From Colletes latitarsis (taxonomy: Eukaryota > Arthropoda > Insecta > Hymenoptera > Colletidae): 64,000 nt of DNA. The notes under the pieces are model-generated. The model saw only the letters and a list, made by a program, of their open reading frames with translations. It was not told the origin of the DNA and did no database searches. This document shows, in pieces, positions 38,540-50,512 of this stretch. The number at the start of each line of letters is the position of its first letter. The first letter of the stretch is position 1. The translations under genes and the position numbers were made by a program. The stretch covers positions 28,184,001 through 28,248,000 of the forward strand of contig NW_027488368.1 of the NCBI RefSeq assembly GCF_051014445.1, given 5' to 3'.

Positions 38540-39616
38540 ATGAAAGCCATGGACGAAGAGATGCTGGCGCTTGAAAAAAATCGCACATGGACCATATGTG
38601 CACTGCCACAAGGAAAACGTGCAATCGGTTGCAAATGGGTTTTCTCAATCAAAAATGATGCAGCTGGAAATCTGAAGAGATACAAGGCGAGACTCGTAAC
38701 GAAAGGATTCCGACAACGAGAAGGAATCGATTATTTTGACACATTCGCACCTGTCGTTCGCTACGAGTCCATTAGAACTCTTCTTGCAATAGCTGCGAAA
38801 GAAGATTATGAAATAATGAAGTTCGATGTGCAAACCGCTTTTCTATATAGCGATCTTCAAGAAGAAATTTATTTGGAGCAGCCTCCAGGATACACAATTT
38901 AGAGCCAACCGGATGCAGTCTTCAAGCTACATCGCAGCCTGTATGGATTGAAGCAGTCACCCACATGCTGGAACGAGAAGTTCACGAGGTTTCTGAACGA
39001 ATTTAATCTCGCGAACATCGCAAGTGATAAGTGCGTGCTTGTCGGTGTAGTGGAAAGTTCAAAAGTGTATTTAGCCCTGTATGTGGATGATGGTTAGATT
39101 ATGAGCAAAAGCGAGAATGCAATCAAGAGCGTCTTAGATTATTTAGAAGGTAACCTTAAAATCTCGGTAGATCGGACCGATGAATTTCTCGGTTTCGAGA
39201 TTAAACGCGATCGTGAACGACGACTCTTAAAAATTTCTCAACCGGGCTATATTAAGAAAATAGTAAAGACCTTTAATATGCTTGAAGCAAATCCGTCAAG
39301 TGTACCTGCGGAGCCAGGTATGCCCTTGCAAAAACAAACACCTGCGACTGACAGTAAAATACCGTTTCGTGAGGCAATAGGCTCTTTATTATTCGCTGCA
39401 CGAGTTTGTCGCCCGGATATCGAATTTGCGGTCAATTACGCAAGTCAATTTTTGAATTCTTACGGCGACACTCATTGGCAATCGGTAATGAAAATAATGC
39501 GTTATTTAAATGGAACACGTGATTACGGAATAGTTTACGGAAATAGTGGGAGTTCGCTTGATATTTCGGGATTCACGGATGCTCATTATGCCGGATGCTC
39601 AGACTCGATGATCTAG
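38540..39616 (+). pseudogene. Copia reverse transcriptase, copy 1
   Basis: The entry is KRAIGCKWVFSIKNDAAG, followed by RYKARLVTKGFRQREGIDYFDTFAPVVR, the FDVQTAFLY catalytic Asp motif and YVDDG. Stops TAG at 38900-38902 and at 39097-39099, right after YVDDG, are shared with copy 2. The frame is lost again near 39600 (GCSDSMI then stop). Confidence 0.88.
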
Positions 39617-40022
39617 GAGTGGATTTGTCTATATTTTGAATAGTGGACCAATTTCGTGGTCCAGTCAATTGAAAAAGGTCGTTGCCCTTTCGACCGCTGA
39701 GTCGGAATATATCGCGTTAGGTCACGGCGTGAAAGAAACGGTTTGGTTACGTCGTATGTTGAATGAATTGGATATTGTGTGCAATATCGTCCCTGTTTTT
39801 GTTGATAACCAAGCGGCCATAAAAATTGCTAATAGTTCCAAAAACCATAAGCGCTCGAAACACATCGATATAAAGTACCATTTTACTCGTGATGTCGTTA
39901 ATCGCGGAGAAGTAGAAATTAGATATGTTCAAACGAAAGAACAATTCGCTGATATCTTTACTAAGCCTTTGCAAAAGCAGCCTGTTAAAAAGCTGATGCT
40001 TTTAACGACGAAGTCCGGATAG
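39617..40022 (+). pseudogene. Copia RNase H, copy 1
   Basis: The frame is open after the frameshift, with the RNase H signatures LSTAESEYIAL, DNQAAIKIA and KHIDIKYHFTRD, and the usual end EQFADIFTKPL. The natural stop is at 40020-40022. Confidence 0.85.
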
Positions 40023-41760
40023 AGGTACAGGAGTTTTCAGGGAAAATTATTACGGGCGTCAGGTTTTCTTTTCGTCGGCCTTCTATGCCGACCTTTTATT
40101 GTAAAATAAATTTAAACAAATAAAAAAAAACAAATAGAAAATTATAAGGACTAAGGAAATCCGTACTGGGACGTTGCCTGCCTCGTCTGTACCGGTCGCC
40201 GAACTCGCCGGGTTGAGGTAGGCCAAGGTTCCTATAATCAAAAAAACACGGCTATGTGTTAGACACACGTAAACACGTTATACGTATCTATGCCGCGTTT
40301 GTGTCCTCACGCTCCTGACTTCGGGATTCGAATGTATTGGAGCGAAGAATTACGCTTGCTCGTAATATACGAGCTCGCTAGTGGACTGTATTTTTAATTT
40401 TGGCTTTTGATAAAGAATCAATTCCTCATCTACGCCATTTGCAATCGATTACCTTGTGAACGGGTTTGCAAGTGGAGGTTGTAAGGCTCCAAATGCACAC
40501 TTCCCGTGAGTCTGTCCACTGAGTCTATGCGTCGAAATGCAGTGCAGTGCAGCAGCCCAACCCTCGAACTGTGGCTGCTCTTGGCTGCTTCAACAGACGA
40601 CTTATTGGTCAGGGGTTGCACTACGGAGCCCGACTGCACGTGGTTCACTGCACGTTGCACATCTATTCGTTGCACTTAGCAGTATTTGAACCACGTGGGG
40701 GCCTGACCCACGACTCCGTTACTCCTCCGCACAGGTGCTCCTGTAAACGTTACACCGGCGGGATCTGTAGGAGTGAGGACTCGCAGACCGGAAAAGTCAG
40801 GCGTCCTTTGTAGACGTCGACACGGCTACAATGGACCCACCTGGATGGTTCACCACGTAGGTGCCTCCCTTTAGTGTCTCCTCAGCCTGGCGGTAATCAC
40901 AAGAAAATTGAAACGTAATTTTGCCAACTTTCTTATGTCTCGATCGTATAAACGATCGAGACGACCGCTCAAATCTGCACGGAGGGATCGAACACTTTAC
41001 TGGTGTATATTCTCGATCACTCCACAGGATATCGAACACCTTACTAGTGTATTTTCTCGATCTCCTGTCGCAGAAATGATTTCGTGGAATCTCAATTTGG
41101 GAAATCCCATACAAGATTCCGGGGCATACTTGACCGAATCTAAACCGATCCGTTTGTCAAGGAAGAGGCGGATTATTTCCACACTTTTCTCGAGTTTTAT
41201 CGAATTCTCAGCTGTGCGAGGTCAATCAGTGGACCCGCACCAGACTGAACATCTACTCTTTACACCCTTTAACTATAGGCAGAATCGTTCTGAATATTAA
41301 ACAATGAGAACTTTCCTTTTGTAAATCTTTCCGTTCGAGTGCAATTGGGAGCCGATCCGCTCTAGTTGGAAGTCTACGTAGGACTGCGCGGATTGACAGC
41401 CGAAGACGCGGCCGCGTTACTCTAATTAGTCGTTACGCGGCGCTGTCTAAATTTCGGCAGTCTTTCTCCGTCTGATTCTTCGCACACTACCCTCTCACGG
41501 TACTGGCGTCATCAACAGCGTTAGCACACTCGAATCGAAGGTAATGAGCCGTTACCGATGCCACAAAAACTAGTAATAAACGCGTTTTTCTATCACTGCA
41601 CGCTGTACAAATTCTCTTAGAGATAATCTCCCGATCATTCCACGCTAACAGGACTAACGGTAATCGCGGCCGAGGACAATCGCTAGGCATTATCAAAATC
41701 TTTAAACACAGCCGTTTTGCTATACGAGAGAAAAATTAAATATCAGCTGGCATTCAAAAT
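40023..41760 (-). other. 1.7-kb non-pol segment between pol and 3' LTR, Copia copy 1
   Basis: Copia elements usually have only a short interval here, so this is an extra segment. Its reverse complement matches 5966-7605. On the minus strand it holds short open frames: 40430-40675, 40797-41114 and 41487-41696 (MIMPSDCPRPRLP). Parts resemble the relic at the amino-acid level, for example LTGSVHLEPYNLHL in both. Origin unknown: captured sequence, an antisense accessory gene or debris of another element. Confidence 0.6.
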
Positions 41761-41769
41761 AAGTGGGAG
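41761..41769 (+). promoter_or_regulatory. Polypurine tract of Copia copy 1
   Basis: AAGTGGGAG immediately before the 3' LTR, the expected place for plus-strand priming. Confidence 0.65.
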
Positions 41770-42060
41770 TGTTGAGAATAGATATATTTTGTATTTCCGA
41801 ATATTCACGATTTTTCTCTGCTCGACGCCGGCCCAGGTCATGTACAATTAATAGGTCTGCCGACCATTAGGCGACGCATATATAGCCGGGATTTTTCTCG
41901 GTTTGAAGTTTGGCGTGCGACAACCTTGATCGCGGAGAAAAGACTTCCATATATTTTGTCGCCTCCGTGTCTTACACATTATACCGTTTCATCAATTTAT
42001 TCTTTCTTCTTTCTGCGGTAAGCGATTGAGGAAATCTGTCACAAAGATAGATCCTCAATA
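41770..42060 (+). repeat. 3' LTR of Copia copy 1
   Basis: It begins TGTTGAGAATAG and ends CCTCAATA. The TATA-like GCATATATAG occurs at 41876-41885. It is about 14 bases shorter than the 5' LTR because of small gaps. Confidence 0.9.
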
Positions 42061-44651
42061 CAAGCATACTGCTTTCTTACTAGCCAGCTGCTTCCTTACT
42101 AGCGCACTGCTCGCTTACAAGCTCACTGCTTGCTTTCCAGCTTACTGCTTGCTTACTAGCATATTGCATCCTTCCCAGCTCCCTGCTCGCTTATTTGCTC
42201 AAAACATCCATACTACCTCGCTGCTTGCTTACTAGCTTGCAGCGTGCTTTCTAGCTTAATGCTTGCTTACTGGCATTCTGTTTCCTTACTAGCATCGCCC
42301 ACGCTTACTAGTTCACTGCTTGCTTCCTAGCTTACTGCTAGCTTACTAGCTTGTTGCTTGCTTTCCAGCTTACTGCCTTCTTAATAGCGTACTGGTTGCT
42401 TACTAGCTTACTGCTTGCTTACTAGCAAAATACTACCTTACTAGCTCCCAGCTAGCTTACTAGCTCACTGCATGCTTACCAGGTCACTGCTTGCTTACTC
42501 GCTCACTTCTTGATTACTAGCTTCCTTCTCACTTACTAGCTCACTGCTTGCTTACTTGCTTACTGCTAGCTTACTCGCTTGCTTCTTGCTTATAGCCCTC
42601 TGCTTGCTTACTAGCGTACAGGTTGCTTACTAGCTGACTGCTTGCTTACTAGCTCCCAACTGGCTTACTAGCTCACTGCTGCCTTAGTAACTTACTGCTT
42701 GCTTACTAACTTTCTACTTCTTTACTAGCTACCGCCTTCCTTACCAGCTTTCTGCTTGCTTAGTAGCTTACTGGTTACCTACTAGCTTATTGCTTGCTTA
42801 CTTGTTCACGGCATGCTGAATAGCTAACTGCTTTCTTACTAGCCAGCTGCTTGCTTTCAACCTTACTGTTAGCTTACTTGCCAGCAGTTTGCTTTCTAGC
42901 TTACTGCTTGCTTACTAGCATTCTGATTTCTAACTATCTTACTGCTTTGTCACTAGCTTACTGAACGCTTATTTGCTTCCAACCTGCTTACTATCTTACT
43001 GCATGCTTACTACCTTACTGCTTGCTTACTAGCCCTCTGCTTGAATTCTGCCATACAGCTTCCTTACTAGCTTCCTGCTTCCATACCAGCTTCCTGCTTG
43101 CTTACTGGCATGCTGCCACGAGAGTAGCTTCCTTCTGGGTGACTGGCTCACTACTTGCATACTAGTTTGCCGCGTGCTTTCTAGCTTACTGCTTGCTTAC
43201 TAGCATACTGCTTTGTTACTAGCTTACTGGCTGCTTACTAGCCTACTGCTTCCCCACTAGATTTCTCCTCGCTTACAAGATCGCTACTAGCTTTCTAGCT
43301 CACTGGTTGCTTATTAGCGTACAGCTAGCATAATCGCTTCATGCTTGCTTGCTAGCTTGCTACCTGCATTCGAGCTTACTGCTTGCTTACTAGCATACTG
43401 CTTCCTTACTAGCAAATTGCTTTCTTACTAGCCTGCTGCTAGCGTTCTAGCTTACTGCTTGCTTACCATCCTGCTGCTTGCTTTCTAGCTTACTGGTTGC
43501 CTTCTACTTAACTGCTACCTCACTACATTCCTGCTTTCTTCCTAACTTACTGCTTCCTTAATAGCCAGCTGCTTTCTTACTAGCTTCCTGCTCGCTTACT
43601 TGCTTACTGCTTGCTAACTCGCCCGCTGCATGCTTTCTAACATACTGCTTCCTTACTAGCTTCCAGCTTGCTCACTAGCTTGCTGCTGGCTGACTAGCTT
43701 ACTGCTTGTTTAATTACTAACTGCTTCCTTACTAGCTTACTGCTTGCTTCCTTACATCCTGCTTGCTTTCTAGCTTTCCGCCTGCCCACTAACATAATGC
43801 ATCCTTACTAGCTAACTGCTTTCTTACTAGCTTGCTGCTTGCTATCTAGCTTACCGGTTGCTTACTTTCTTACTGCTTGCTTACTAGGATACTGTTTCCT
43901 TACTAGCATCGCCCACGCTTACTAGCTCACTGCTTGCTTACTAGCTTACTGCTTACTTACTAGCTTACTACTTGCATACTAGCGAAATGCTTTCTCGCCA
44001 GCATACTGCTTGCTTACTGGATTACTGCTTGCGTACTAGCTTACTCGTCGATTACTAACTAACTGCATCCTCACCAGCACACTGCTTGCTTACATGATTA
44101 CTGCTTTGTAACTCGCGAGCTCCCTGCACGCTTACTAGCTCAATGCTTGCGTACTAGCATACTGCTTGCATACAAGCTTGCTGCTTGCCATCTAGCTTTC
44201 CGCCTGCTTACTAGCGTGCTGCGTTCTTACACTCTAACTGCGTTCTGACTAGCCTGCTGCTTGCTTTCTGCTTTCCGCCTGCATTCAAGCATGCTACGAT
44301 CTTACTAGCTAACTGCTTTCTGACTAGCCTGCTGCTTGCTTACTAGCTTTCTGGTTGCTTACTAGCTTACTGCTTGCACACTAGCCTACTGCTTGCTTGC
44401 GTGCTTATAGCTTGCGTGCTTACAGCTTGCGTTCTAGCTTACTGCCTGCTTACAAGCGTACAGCTTCGTTGCTGGCGAATTGCTTTCTTACTAGCACACT
44501 GCTTGCTTGGTAGCTTACTGCATGCTTACTAGCTTACTGCTTGCTTACTAGCTAACTACTTTCTTACCAGCTTACTGCATGCATACTAGTTTACTGCTTG
44601 GTTTGTTCCTTAATGCTTCCTTACTAGCTTACAGCTTGGTTACTAGCATAC
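42061..44651 (+). repeat. 19-bp satellite array, block 2
   Basis: Same satellite and orientation as block 1. The marker GCTTTCCAGCTTACTGC recurs at 42132 and 42360, again 228 bases apart. The first ~490 bases are nearly identical to those after Copia copy 2 (57961-58453). After that the blocks diverge. Confidence 0.95.
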
Positions 44652-46746
44652 TTTTTTTTTTTTTTTTTTTTTTTTGTCGTGGGGAAAATCTTCGAAAGAC
44701 TCCCTCCCACCTCCTTGGGGAGAGGTGGGAGGGGTGTGTGGGATTCCCCGCGCCCGTACAACGACAGGCGCGGGACCTACCCACTAAAAACCCCACGGTG
44801 ACCCTTCGGCACGCTTTGGGAGGATACCGGGAATCGCTCGAAGCATTCTTCCGGTATCCTCCCCGTGCCCGCGCTTTCGCGCCCATCCCCCGGGGGGACA
44901 ATCGGTCCCCCCAGTAGACACACTGCCTCATAGCGGCGGGACGGGGCCACTCCATCCCGCCGCTATCCGTCCCGGGGCCGCGTTTAGTGGCGGCTGCGAG
45001 CCCCAACTCGCAACCGCCCGCGACCCCGTTTCCACCCCTCGGCGGCCGGGCGTTCATGGCCGCACCAGACCGCCGAGGGTGCCTCCCCTTGCGTCGGACC
45101 GGTAGGGGGAGGCACTCCTACCCCCAACCGGTCCGACCCGGCGCCGCCTGGCGGGAGGAGGGTCCCCACAGGACCCCCCTCCCAGCCTAGGTCATCCGCC
45201 ACGCCGAGGCGGCCGCCCGCGACGCCTCGCGACCGGGCGACGACCTCGGGCCACCGCACGAGCGCGAGCTTCAGCGCGCCGCTGAAGCTCGCGCTCCCTC
45301 CCCGCGGCCTCCTTCTGCAACATTACGTTCTCGCAGAAGGAGGCCACGGCCCTCCACTTCTCCTCGCTGCCGAGCATGGCGCGCACCACGCCCGGCAGCG
45401 AGACATCCCGCCCGACAACGCCGACCAGGACACGGCGCTCCCCCTCCCACGCGGGGCATACCTCCAGGGTATGATCCGCCGTGTCCTGCTCAGCGTCGCA
45501 GTGGCAGCAACGTGCCGTCGGCTCCTTCCCTATCCGGCACAGGTATCTTCCGAAGCTGCCATGCCCGGAAAATACCTGTGCCAGCCGGTAGGTGAGGCTG
45601 CCATGGCCTCTGTCCAGCCACTCCGTCAGGAGCGGCCGAACAGCCCCGACAGTCCGGTGCCCCGCGGTTGGCAGAGCCAGCCGCTCCTGCCACGCGAGCA
45701 ACACGGACTGCCGGGCCTGGCGCTTCAAATCGCCCCAAGCAGGTTCCTGCCCGCCCGGGACCGCCCCCACCCCCGCGCGACGGTCGACGCGGTGCCGGTG
45801 CATCACCGCGTGCGACCGCGCGAGCAGGTCCATGGGCGGCATCCCCGCTAGAACCGTCGCCGCCTCATGTGACATGGTCCGATACCCGCGGACGACCCTG
45901 AGCGCCATGCGCCTCTGCACCCGACGCAGCATAGTCATGCTGCGCCGGGAGGCAGCCAGGTCGTCCGCCCAGACGGGGGCCCCGTATAGGGCCACCGACT
46001 GGACCATTGCCACATAGAGGCGACGAACTCGGCCCGCCGGGCCCCCCAGGTTGGGCAGGATCCGGCCCAGAGCCGCAACCATCCTTTCCAACCTGGGGAC
46101 CAGGCAGCGGAAATGCTCCTCGAAACGCCAGTGGCTATCGAGGATCAGCCCTAGATACCTGATCTGGGGCTTCACCTCGATGTCAGCCCCACCCACCCGG
46201 ATCAGAGGGGGTGGCGGATCCTGCCGAGGTGAATGAAACGCAATCACCTCGGTATTATGGACCGCCACCGTCATCCCCATCCCCCTGATCCGGTCGACGA
46301 CGCGTTGCGACCCCTCCTCCGCGCGACGCATGGCCCTCCCCCAGTGCGCCCCGACGGCCAGCACCAGTGTGTCATCCGCATAACACACCGTGCTGACGCC
46401 GTCGGGGAGGCCGGCCCGCAACACCGAGTCGTACGCGATGTTCCACAGGAGTGGCCCGAGGACCGACCCCTGCGGAACACCGCAGTACACCTCCCTCCGC
46501 ATATCACCATCCCGGCCCGGATACTCGATCCACCTGCCGCGGAGATAATCCCCGACGACCGCCCTGAGACAAGGGGGGACTCGATGATATTCGAGTCCCC
46601 TCCTTATCTCTTCCCAGGGGAGGGTGTTAAAGGCATTGGCAATATCCAAGGATATTGCCAATGCCACCCTTCCCCGGGAGACGGCCGCCTCCGAGAGGGC
46701 CCTCACACGACCTATCGCGTCGATAGTCGATCGGCCCCCCCGGAAA
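44652..46746 (-). mobile_element. Family I copy in satellite, 5'-truncated
   Basis: Poly(A) (T run 44652-44675), the full hairpin 3' UTR, and ORF2 from its end (45192) back to about codon 546 (FRGGRST), where satellite resumes. No clear target duplication is visible: the left flank ends GCATAC and the right begins ACGTGCTTGC. Confidence 0.95.
45192..46745 (-). CDS. ORF2 fragment of the truncated family I copy, open frame
   Basis: It is the C-terminal half of the reverse transcriptase (SLDIANAF, GVPQGSVLGP, CYADD) through the zinc knuckle to the natural end, without a stop. It lacks the endonuclease and the first part of the reverse transcriptase, so it is not a functional pol gene. The first in-frame Met is at 46706. 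Confidence 0.85.
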   Translation of the reverse strand, partial: FRGGRSTIDAIGRVRALSEAAVSRGRVALAISLDIANAFNTLPWEEIRRGLEYHRVPPCLRAVVGDYLRGRWIEYPGRDGDMRREVYCGVPQGSVLGPLLWNIAYDSVLRAGLPDGVSTVCYADDTLVLAVGAHWGRAMRRAEEGSQRVVDRIRGMGMTVAVHNTEVIAFHSPRQDPPPPLIRVGGADIEVKPQIRYLGLILDSHWRFEEHFRCLVPRLERMVAALGRILPNLGGPAGRVRRLYVAMVQSVALYGAPVWADDLAASRRSMTMLRRVQRRMALRVVRGYRTMSHEAATVLAGMPPMDLLARSHAVMHRHRVDRRAGVGAVPGGQEPAWGDLKRQARQSVLLAWQERLALPTAGHRTVGAVRPLLTEWLDRGHGSLTYRLAQVFSGHGSFGRYLCRIGKEPTARCCHCDAEQDTADHTLEVCPAWEGERRVLVGVVGRDVSLPGVVRAMLGSEEKWRAVASFCENVMLQKEAAGRERELQRRAEARARAVARGRRPVARRRGRPPRRGG

Positions 46747-48820
46747 ACGTGCTTGCTGCTTGCGTTCTAGCTTACCCTCTGCTTACTAGCATACTGCTTC
46801 CTTACTAGCTAATTGCTTTCTAACCAACACACTGCTTGCTTGCTAGCTTACTGAATGCTTACTAGCATACTACTTCCTTACTAGCTTATTGCATGCACAT
46901 TAGCATGCTGCTTACTTTCTAGCTTTCCGCCAGCTTACTGGCATGCTGCGTCCTTACTAGCACACTGCTTGCTTACAAAGCTTACTGCTTGTTTACTAGC
47001 TTACTGATTGCTTACTACTTTCCTCCTTTCTTCCTAACTTACAGCTTTCTTACTAACTTACTGCTTGCATAATTGCTAACTGCTTCCTTACTAGCTTACT
47101 GCTTGCTTACTAGCTTAATGCTTGCATACAAGCTTACTGCATGCTTACTATCTTACTGCTAGCTTACTCTCTTACTGCTCGCATACTAGCCAGGTGATTG
47201 CTTATTAGCGTACTGCTTGCTTAGTACATTACTGCTTGCTTACTACCTAAATGCTTTCTTACTACATTCCTGCTTTCTTCCTAACTTACTGCTTTCTTAC
47301 TAGCCAGCTGCTTGCACACTGGAATACTGCTCGCTTACTAGCTCACCGCTAGCTTACTAGCTTTCAGCTTGCTTACTAGCATACTGCTTCCTTACTGGCG
47401 CCCTGCTCGCTTACAAGCTCACTGCTTCCTTACTAGATTACTGCTTTCTTACTAGCTAACTGCTTTCTGACTAGGCTGCTGCTTCCTCACTAGCGCCCTG
47501 CTCGCTTACAAGCTCACTGCTTGCTTACTAGCTTGCTGCTTGCTTACTAGCTTACTGGCTGCTTAATAGCTTAGTGCAAACTTACTAGTTTACTGCTTGC
47601 TTACTAGCTTCCTGCTTGTTTACTAGCTCACTGCTTGCATACTAGCTCAATGCTTGCTCAATAGATTACTGCTTGCTTACTAGCTCACTGCCATCTTACT
47701 AGCTTACTGCTACCTTCCTCGCTTACAGCTTGCTTACTAGCATGCTGTTTCCTTACTAGCTTCCTGCTCGCTTGCAATCTCACTGCGTGCGTATTAACTT
47801 ACTGCGTGCTTACTAGCCTGCTGCTTGCACTCTAGCTTAGTGCTTCCTTACTAGCTTCTTGTTTGCTTACTAGCGCACTGCTTGTTTACTAGGTTACCGC
47901 TGGCTTTCTAGCTTATGGCTTGCTTACTATCGTGCTGCTTGCTTACTAGCTACCTCCTTGCTTACCAGCTTACTGCTTGCTTAGAAGCATACTGCTTGCT
48001 TACTAGCTTTCTGCATGCTTACTAGCATACTGCTTCCTTACTATCTCCCTGCACGCTTACTAGCTCAGTGCTCGCTTACCAGCTTGCTGCTTGCATACAA
48101 GCTTACTGCTTGCTTTCCAGCACACTGCTTCCTTACTACCTCGCTGCTCGCTTACGAGCTCACCGCTTGCTTAATATGTTACTGTTTGCAGACTATCATG
48201 CTGCTTCCTTACTAGCTTCGTGCTCGCTTGCAATCTCACTACGTGCTTAATACATAACTGCTTTCTTACCGGCTTACAGCTAGCTTACTAGCTTACTGCT
48301 TGCTTCCTAGCATACCGCTTCCATATTAGCGTCGTGCGTGCTTACTAGCTTACTGCTTGCTCTATGGCTAACTGCTTTCTTTCTAGCTTGCTGCTTGCTT
48401 TCTAGCTTACTTGTTGCTTACCAGCTTCTGCTAGCTTACTAGCGTGTTGCTCCCTTACTAGCATCCTGCTCTCTTACTGGCTCACTGCATGCTTACTAGC
48501 CTACAGCTTGCTTACTTGCTTACTGCTTGCTCACAAGCATACTGCTTCCTTACCAGCTTACTGCTTGCTCACCAGCTTACTGCTTGCTTGCTAGTTCACT
48601 GCTTGCTAGTAGCTTATTGCTTGCTTACTAGCTTACCTGATGCTTACTACCTTACTGATGGCCTTCTACCATGCTGCTACCTTACTAGATTCCTCGTCGC
48701 TTACTAGCCCACAGCTTGCATACTAACTCACTGCTTGCTTACTAGCTTACTGCATGCCTACCGGCTTACTGCTTGGTTACTAGCCTACTGCTTCCTTACT
48801 AACTAACTGCTTTCTTGCTA

Positions 48821-48823
<3 letters not shown>
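46747..48823 (+). repeat. 19-bp satellite array, block 3
   Basis: Forward orientation, no gene. From about 48201 it begins to match block 1 from 34141, with extra monomers. Its last 12 bases (48812-48823) are the target duplication of the next insertion. Confidence 0.95.
48812..48823. repeat. 12-bp target-site duplication in satellite, left copy
   Basis: TTCTTGCTAGCC directly before the poly(T). Confidence 0.93.
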
Positions 48824-48857
<34 letters not shown>

Positions 48858-50511
48858 TCGTGGGGAAAATCTTCGAAAGACTCCCTCCCACCTCCTTGGG
48901 GAGAGGTGGGAGGGGTGTGTGGGATTCCCCGCGCCCGTACAACGACAGGCGCGGGACCTACCCACTAAAAACCCCACGGTGACCCTTCGGCACGCTTTGG
49001 GAGGATACCGGGAATCGCTCGAAGCATTCTTCCGGTATCCTCCCCGTGCCCGCGCTTTCGCGCCCATCCCCCGGGGGGACAATCGGTCCCCCCAGTAGAC
49101 ACACTGCCTCATAGCGGCGTGACGGGGCCACTCCATCCCGCCGCTATCCGTCCCGGGGCCGCGTTTAGTGGCGGCTGCGAGCCCCAACTCGCAACCGCCC
49201 GCGACCCCGTTTCCACCCCTCGGCGGCCGGGCGTTCATGGCCGCACCAGACCGCCGAGGGTGCTTCCCCTTGCGTCGGACCGGTAGGGGGAGGCACTCCT
49301 ACCCCCAACCGGTCCGACCCGGCGCCGCCTGGCGGGAGGAGGGTCCCCTCAGGACCCCCCTCCCAGCCTAGGTCATCCGCCACGCCGAGGCGGCCGCCCG
49401 CGACGCCTCGCGACCGGGCGACGACCTCGGGCCACCGCACGAGCGCGAGCTTCAGCGCGCCGCTGAAGCTCGCGCTCCCTCCCCGCGGCCTCCTTCTGCA
49501 ACATTACGTTCTCGCAGAAGGAGGCCACGGCCCTCCACTTCTCCTCGCTGCCGAGCATGGCGCGCACCACGCCCGGCAGCGAGACATCCCGCCCGATGAC
49601 GCCGACCAGGACACGGCGCTCCCCCTCCCACGCGGGGCATACCTCCAGGGTATGATCCGCCGTGTCCTGCTCAGCGTCGCAGTGGCAGCAACGGGCCGTC
49701 GGCTCCTTCCCTATCCGGCACAGGTATCTTCCGAAGCTGCCATGCCCGGAAAATACCTGTGCCAGCCGGTAGGTGAGGCTGCCATGGCCTCTGTCCAGCC
49801 ACTCCTTCAGGAGTGGCCGAACAGCCCCGACAGTCCGGTGCCCCGCGGTTGGCAGAGCCAGCCGCTCCTGCCACGCGAGCAACACGGACTGCCGGGCCTG
49901 GCGCTTCAAATCGCCCCAAGCAGGTTCCTGCCCGCCCGGGACCGCCCCCACCCCCGCGCGACGGTCGACGCGGTGCCGGTACATCACCGCGTGCGACCGC
50001 GCGAGCAGGTCCATGGGCGGCATCCCCGCTAGAACCGTCGCCGCCTCATGTGACATGGTCCGATACCCGCGGACGACCCTGAGCGCCATGCGCCTCTGCA
50101 CCCGACGCAGCATAGTCATGCTGCGCCGGGAGGCAGCCAGGTCGTCCGCCCAGACGGGGGCCCCGTATAGGGCCACCGACTGGACCATTGCCACGTAGAG
50201 GCGACGAACTCGGACCGCCGGGCCCCCCAGGTTGGGCAGGATCCGGCCCAGAGCCGCAACCATCCTTTCCAACCGGGGGACCAGGCAGCGGAAATGCTTC
50301 TCGAAACGCCAGTGGCTATCGAGGATCAGCCCTAGATACCTGATCTGGGGCTTCACCTCGATGTCAGCCCCACCCACCCGGATCAGAGGGGGTGGCGGAT
50401 CCTGCCGAGGTGAATGAAACGCAATCACCTCGGTCTTATGGACCGCCACCGTCATCCCCATCCCCCTGATCCGGTCGACGACGCGTTGCGACCCCTCCTC
50501 CGCGCGACGCA
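48824..50511 (-). mobile_element. Family I copy in satellite, 5'-truncated, with target duplication
   Basis: Poly(A) (T run 48824-48856), 3' UTR, and ORF2 from 49373 back to about codon 682. TTCTTGCTAGCC stands at 48812-48823 and again at 50512-50523. It is absent from the equivalent place in the other duplicated block, so it inserted after the block duplication. Confidence 0.96.
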
Positions 50512-50512
50512 T
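49373..50512 (-). CDS. ORF2 fragment of the truncated family I copy, open frame
   Basis: 379 codons from MRRAEEGSQRV, just after the YADD motif, to the natural end. It contains the thumb and the CX2CX8HX4C zinc knuckle but none of the catalytic Asp residues, so it is enzymatically dead although uninterrupted. Confidence 0.85.
   Translation of the reverse strand: MRRAEEGSQRVVDRIRGMGMTVAVHKTEVIAFHSPRQDPPPPLIRVGGADIEVKPQIRYLGLILDSHWRFEKHFRCLVPRLERMVAALGRILPNLGGPAVRVRRLYVAMVQSVALYGAPVWADDLAASRRSMTMLRRVQRRMALRVVRGYRTMSHEAATVLAGMPPMDLLARSHAVMYRHRVDRRAGVGAVPGGQEPAWGDLKRQARQSVLLAWQERLALPTAGHRTVGAVRPLLKEWLDRGHGSLTYRLAQVFSGHGSFGRYLCRIGKEPTARCCHCDAEQDTADHTLEVCPAWEGERRVLVGVIGRDVSLPGVVRAMLGSEEKWRAVASFCENVMLQKEAAGRERELQRRAEARARAVARGRRPVARRRGRPPRRGG

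Larger units (their letters stand above)
35641..42060 (+). mobile_element. Ty1/Copia LTR retrotransposon, copy 1 (defective)
   Basis: The order is 5' LTR, primer site, gag, protease, integrase, reverse transcriptase, RNase H, a 1.7-kb non-pol segment, polypurine tract and 3' LTR. Integrase before reverse transcriptase defines Ty1/Copia. The flanking 5 bases are CTAGC on the left and CAAGC on the right, compatible with a 5-bp target duplication carrying one change. Coding sequence is broken many times. Confidence 0.95.

Noticed and set aside
42026..42235. Small open frames in the satellite and LTR ends (also 47800-48700, 57926-58135)
   Set aside because: They are Leu/Ala/Tyr/Cys repeats dictated by the 19-mer, which is not a multiple of three and so cycles through frames. 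No sign of a real protein.
44640..46760. Target-site duplication for the family I copy at 44652-46746
   Set aside because: The left flank (GCATAC) and right flank (ACGTGCTTGC) do not match beyond chance. The copy may have inserted with a small deletion.
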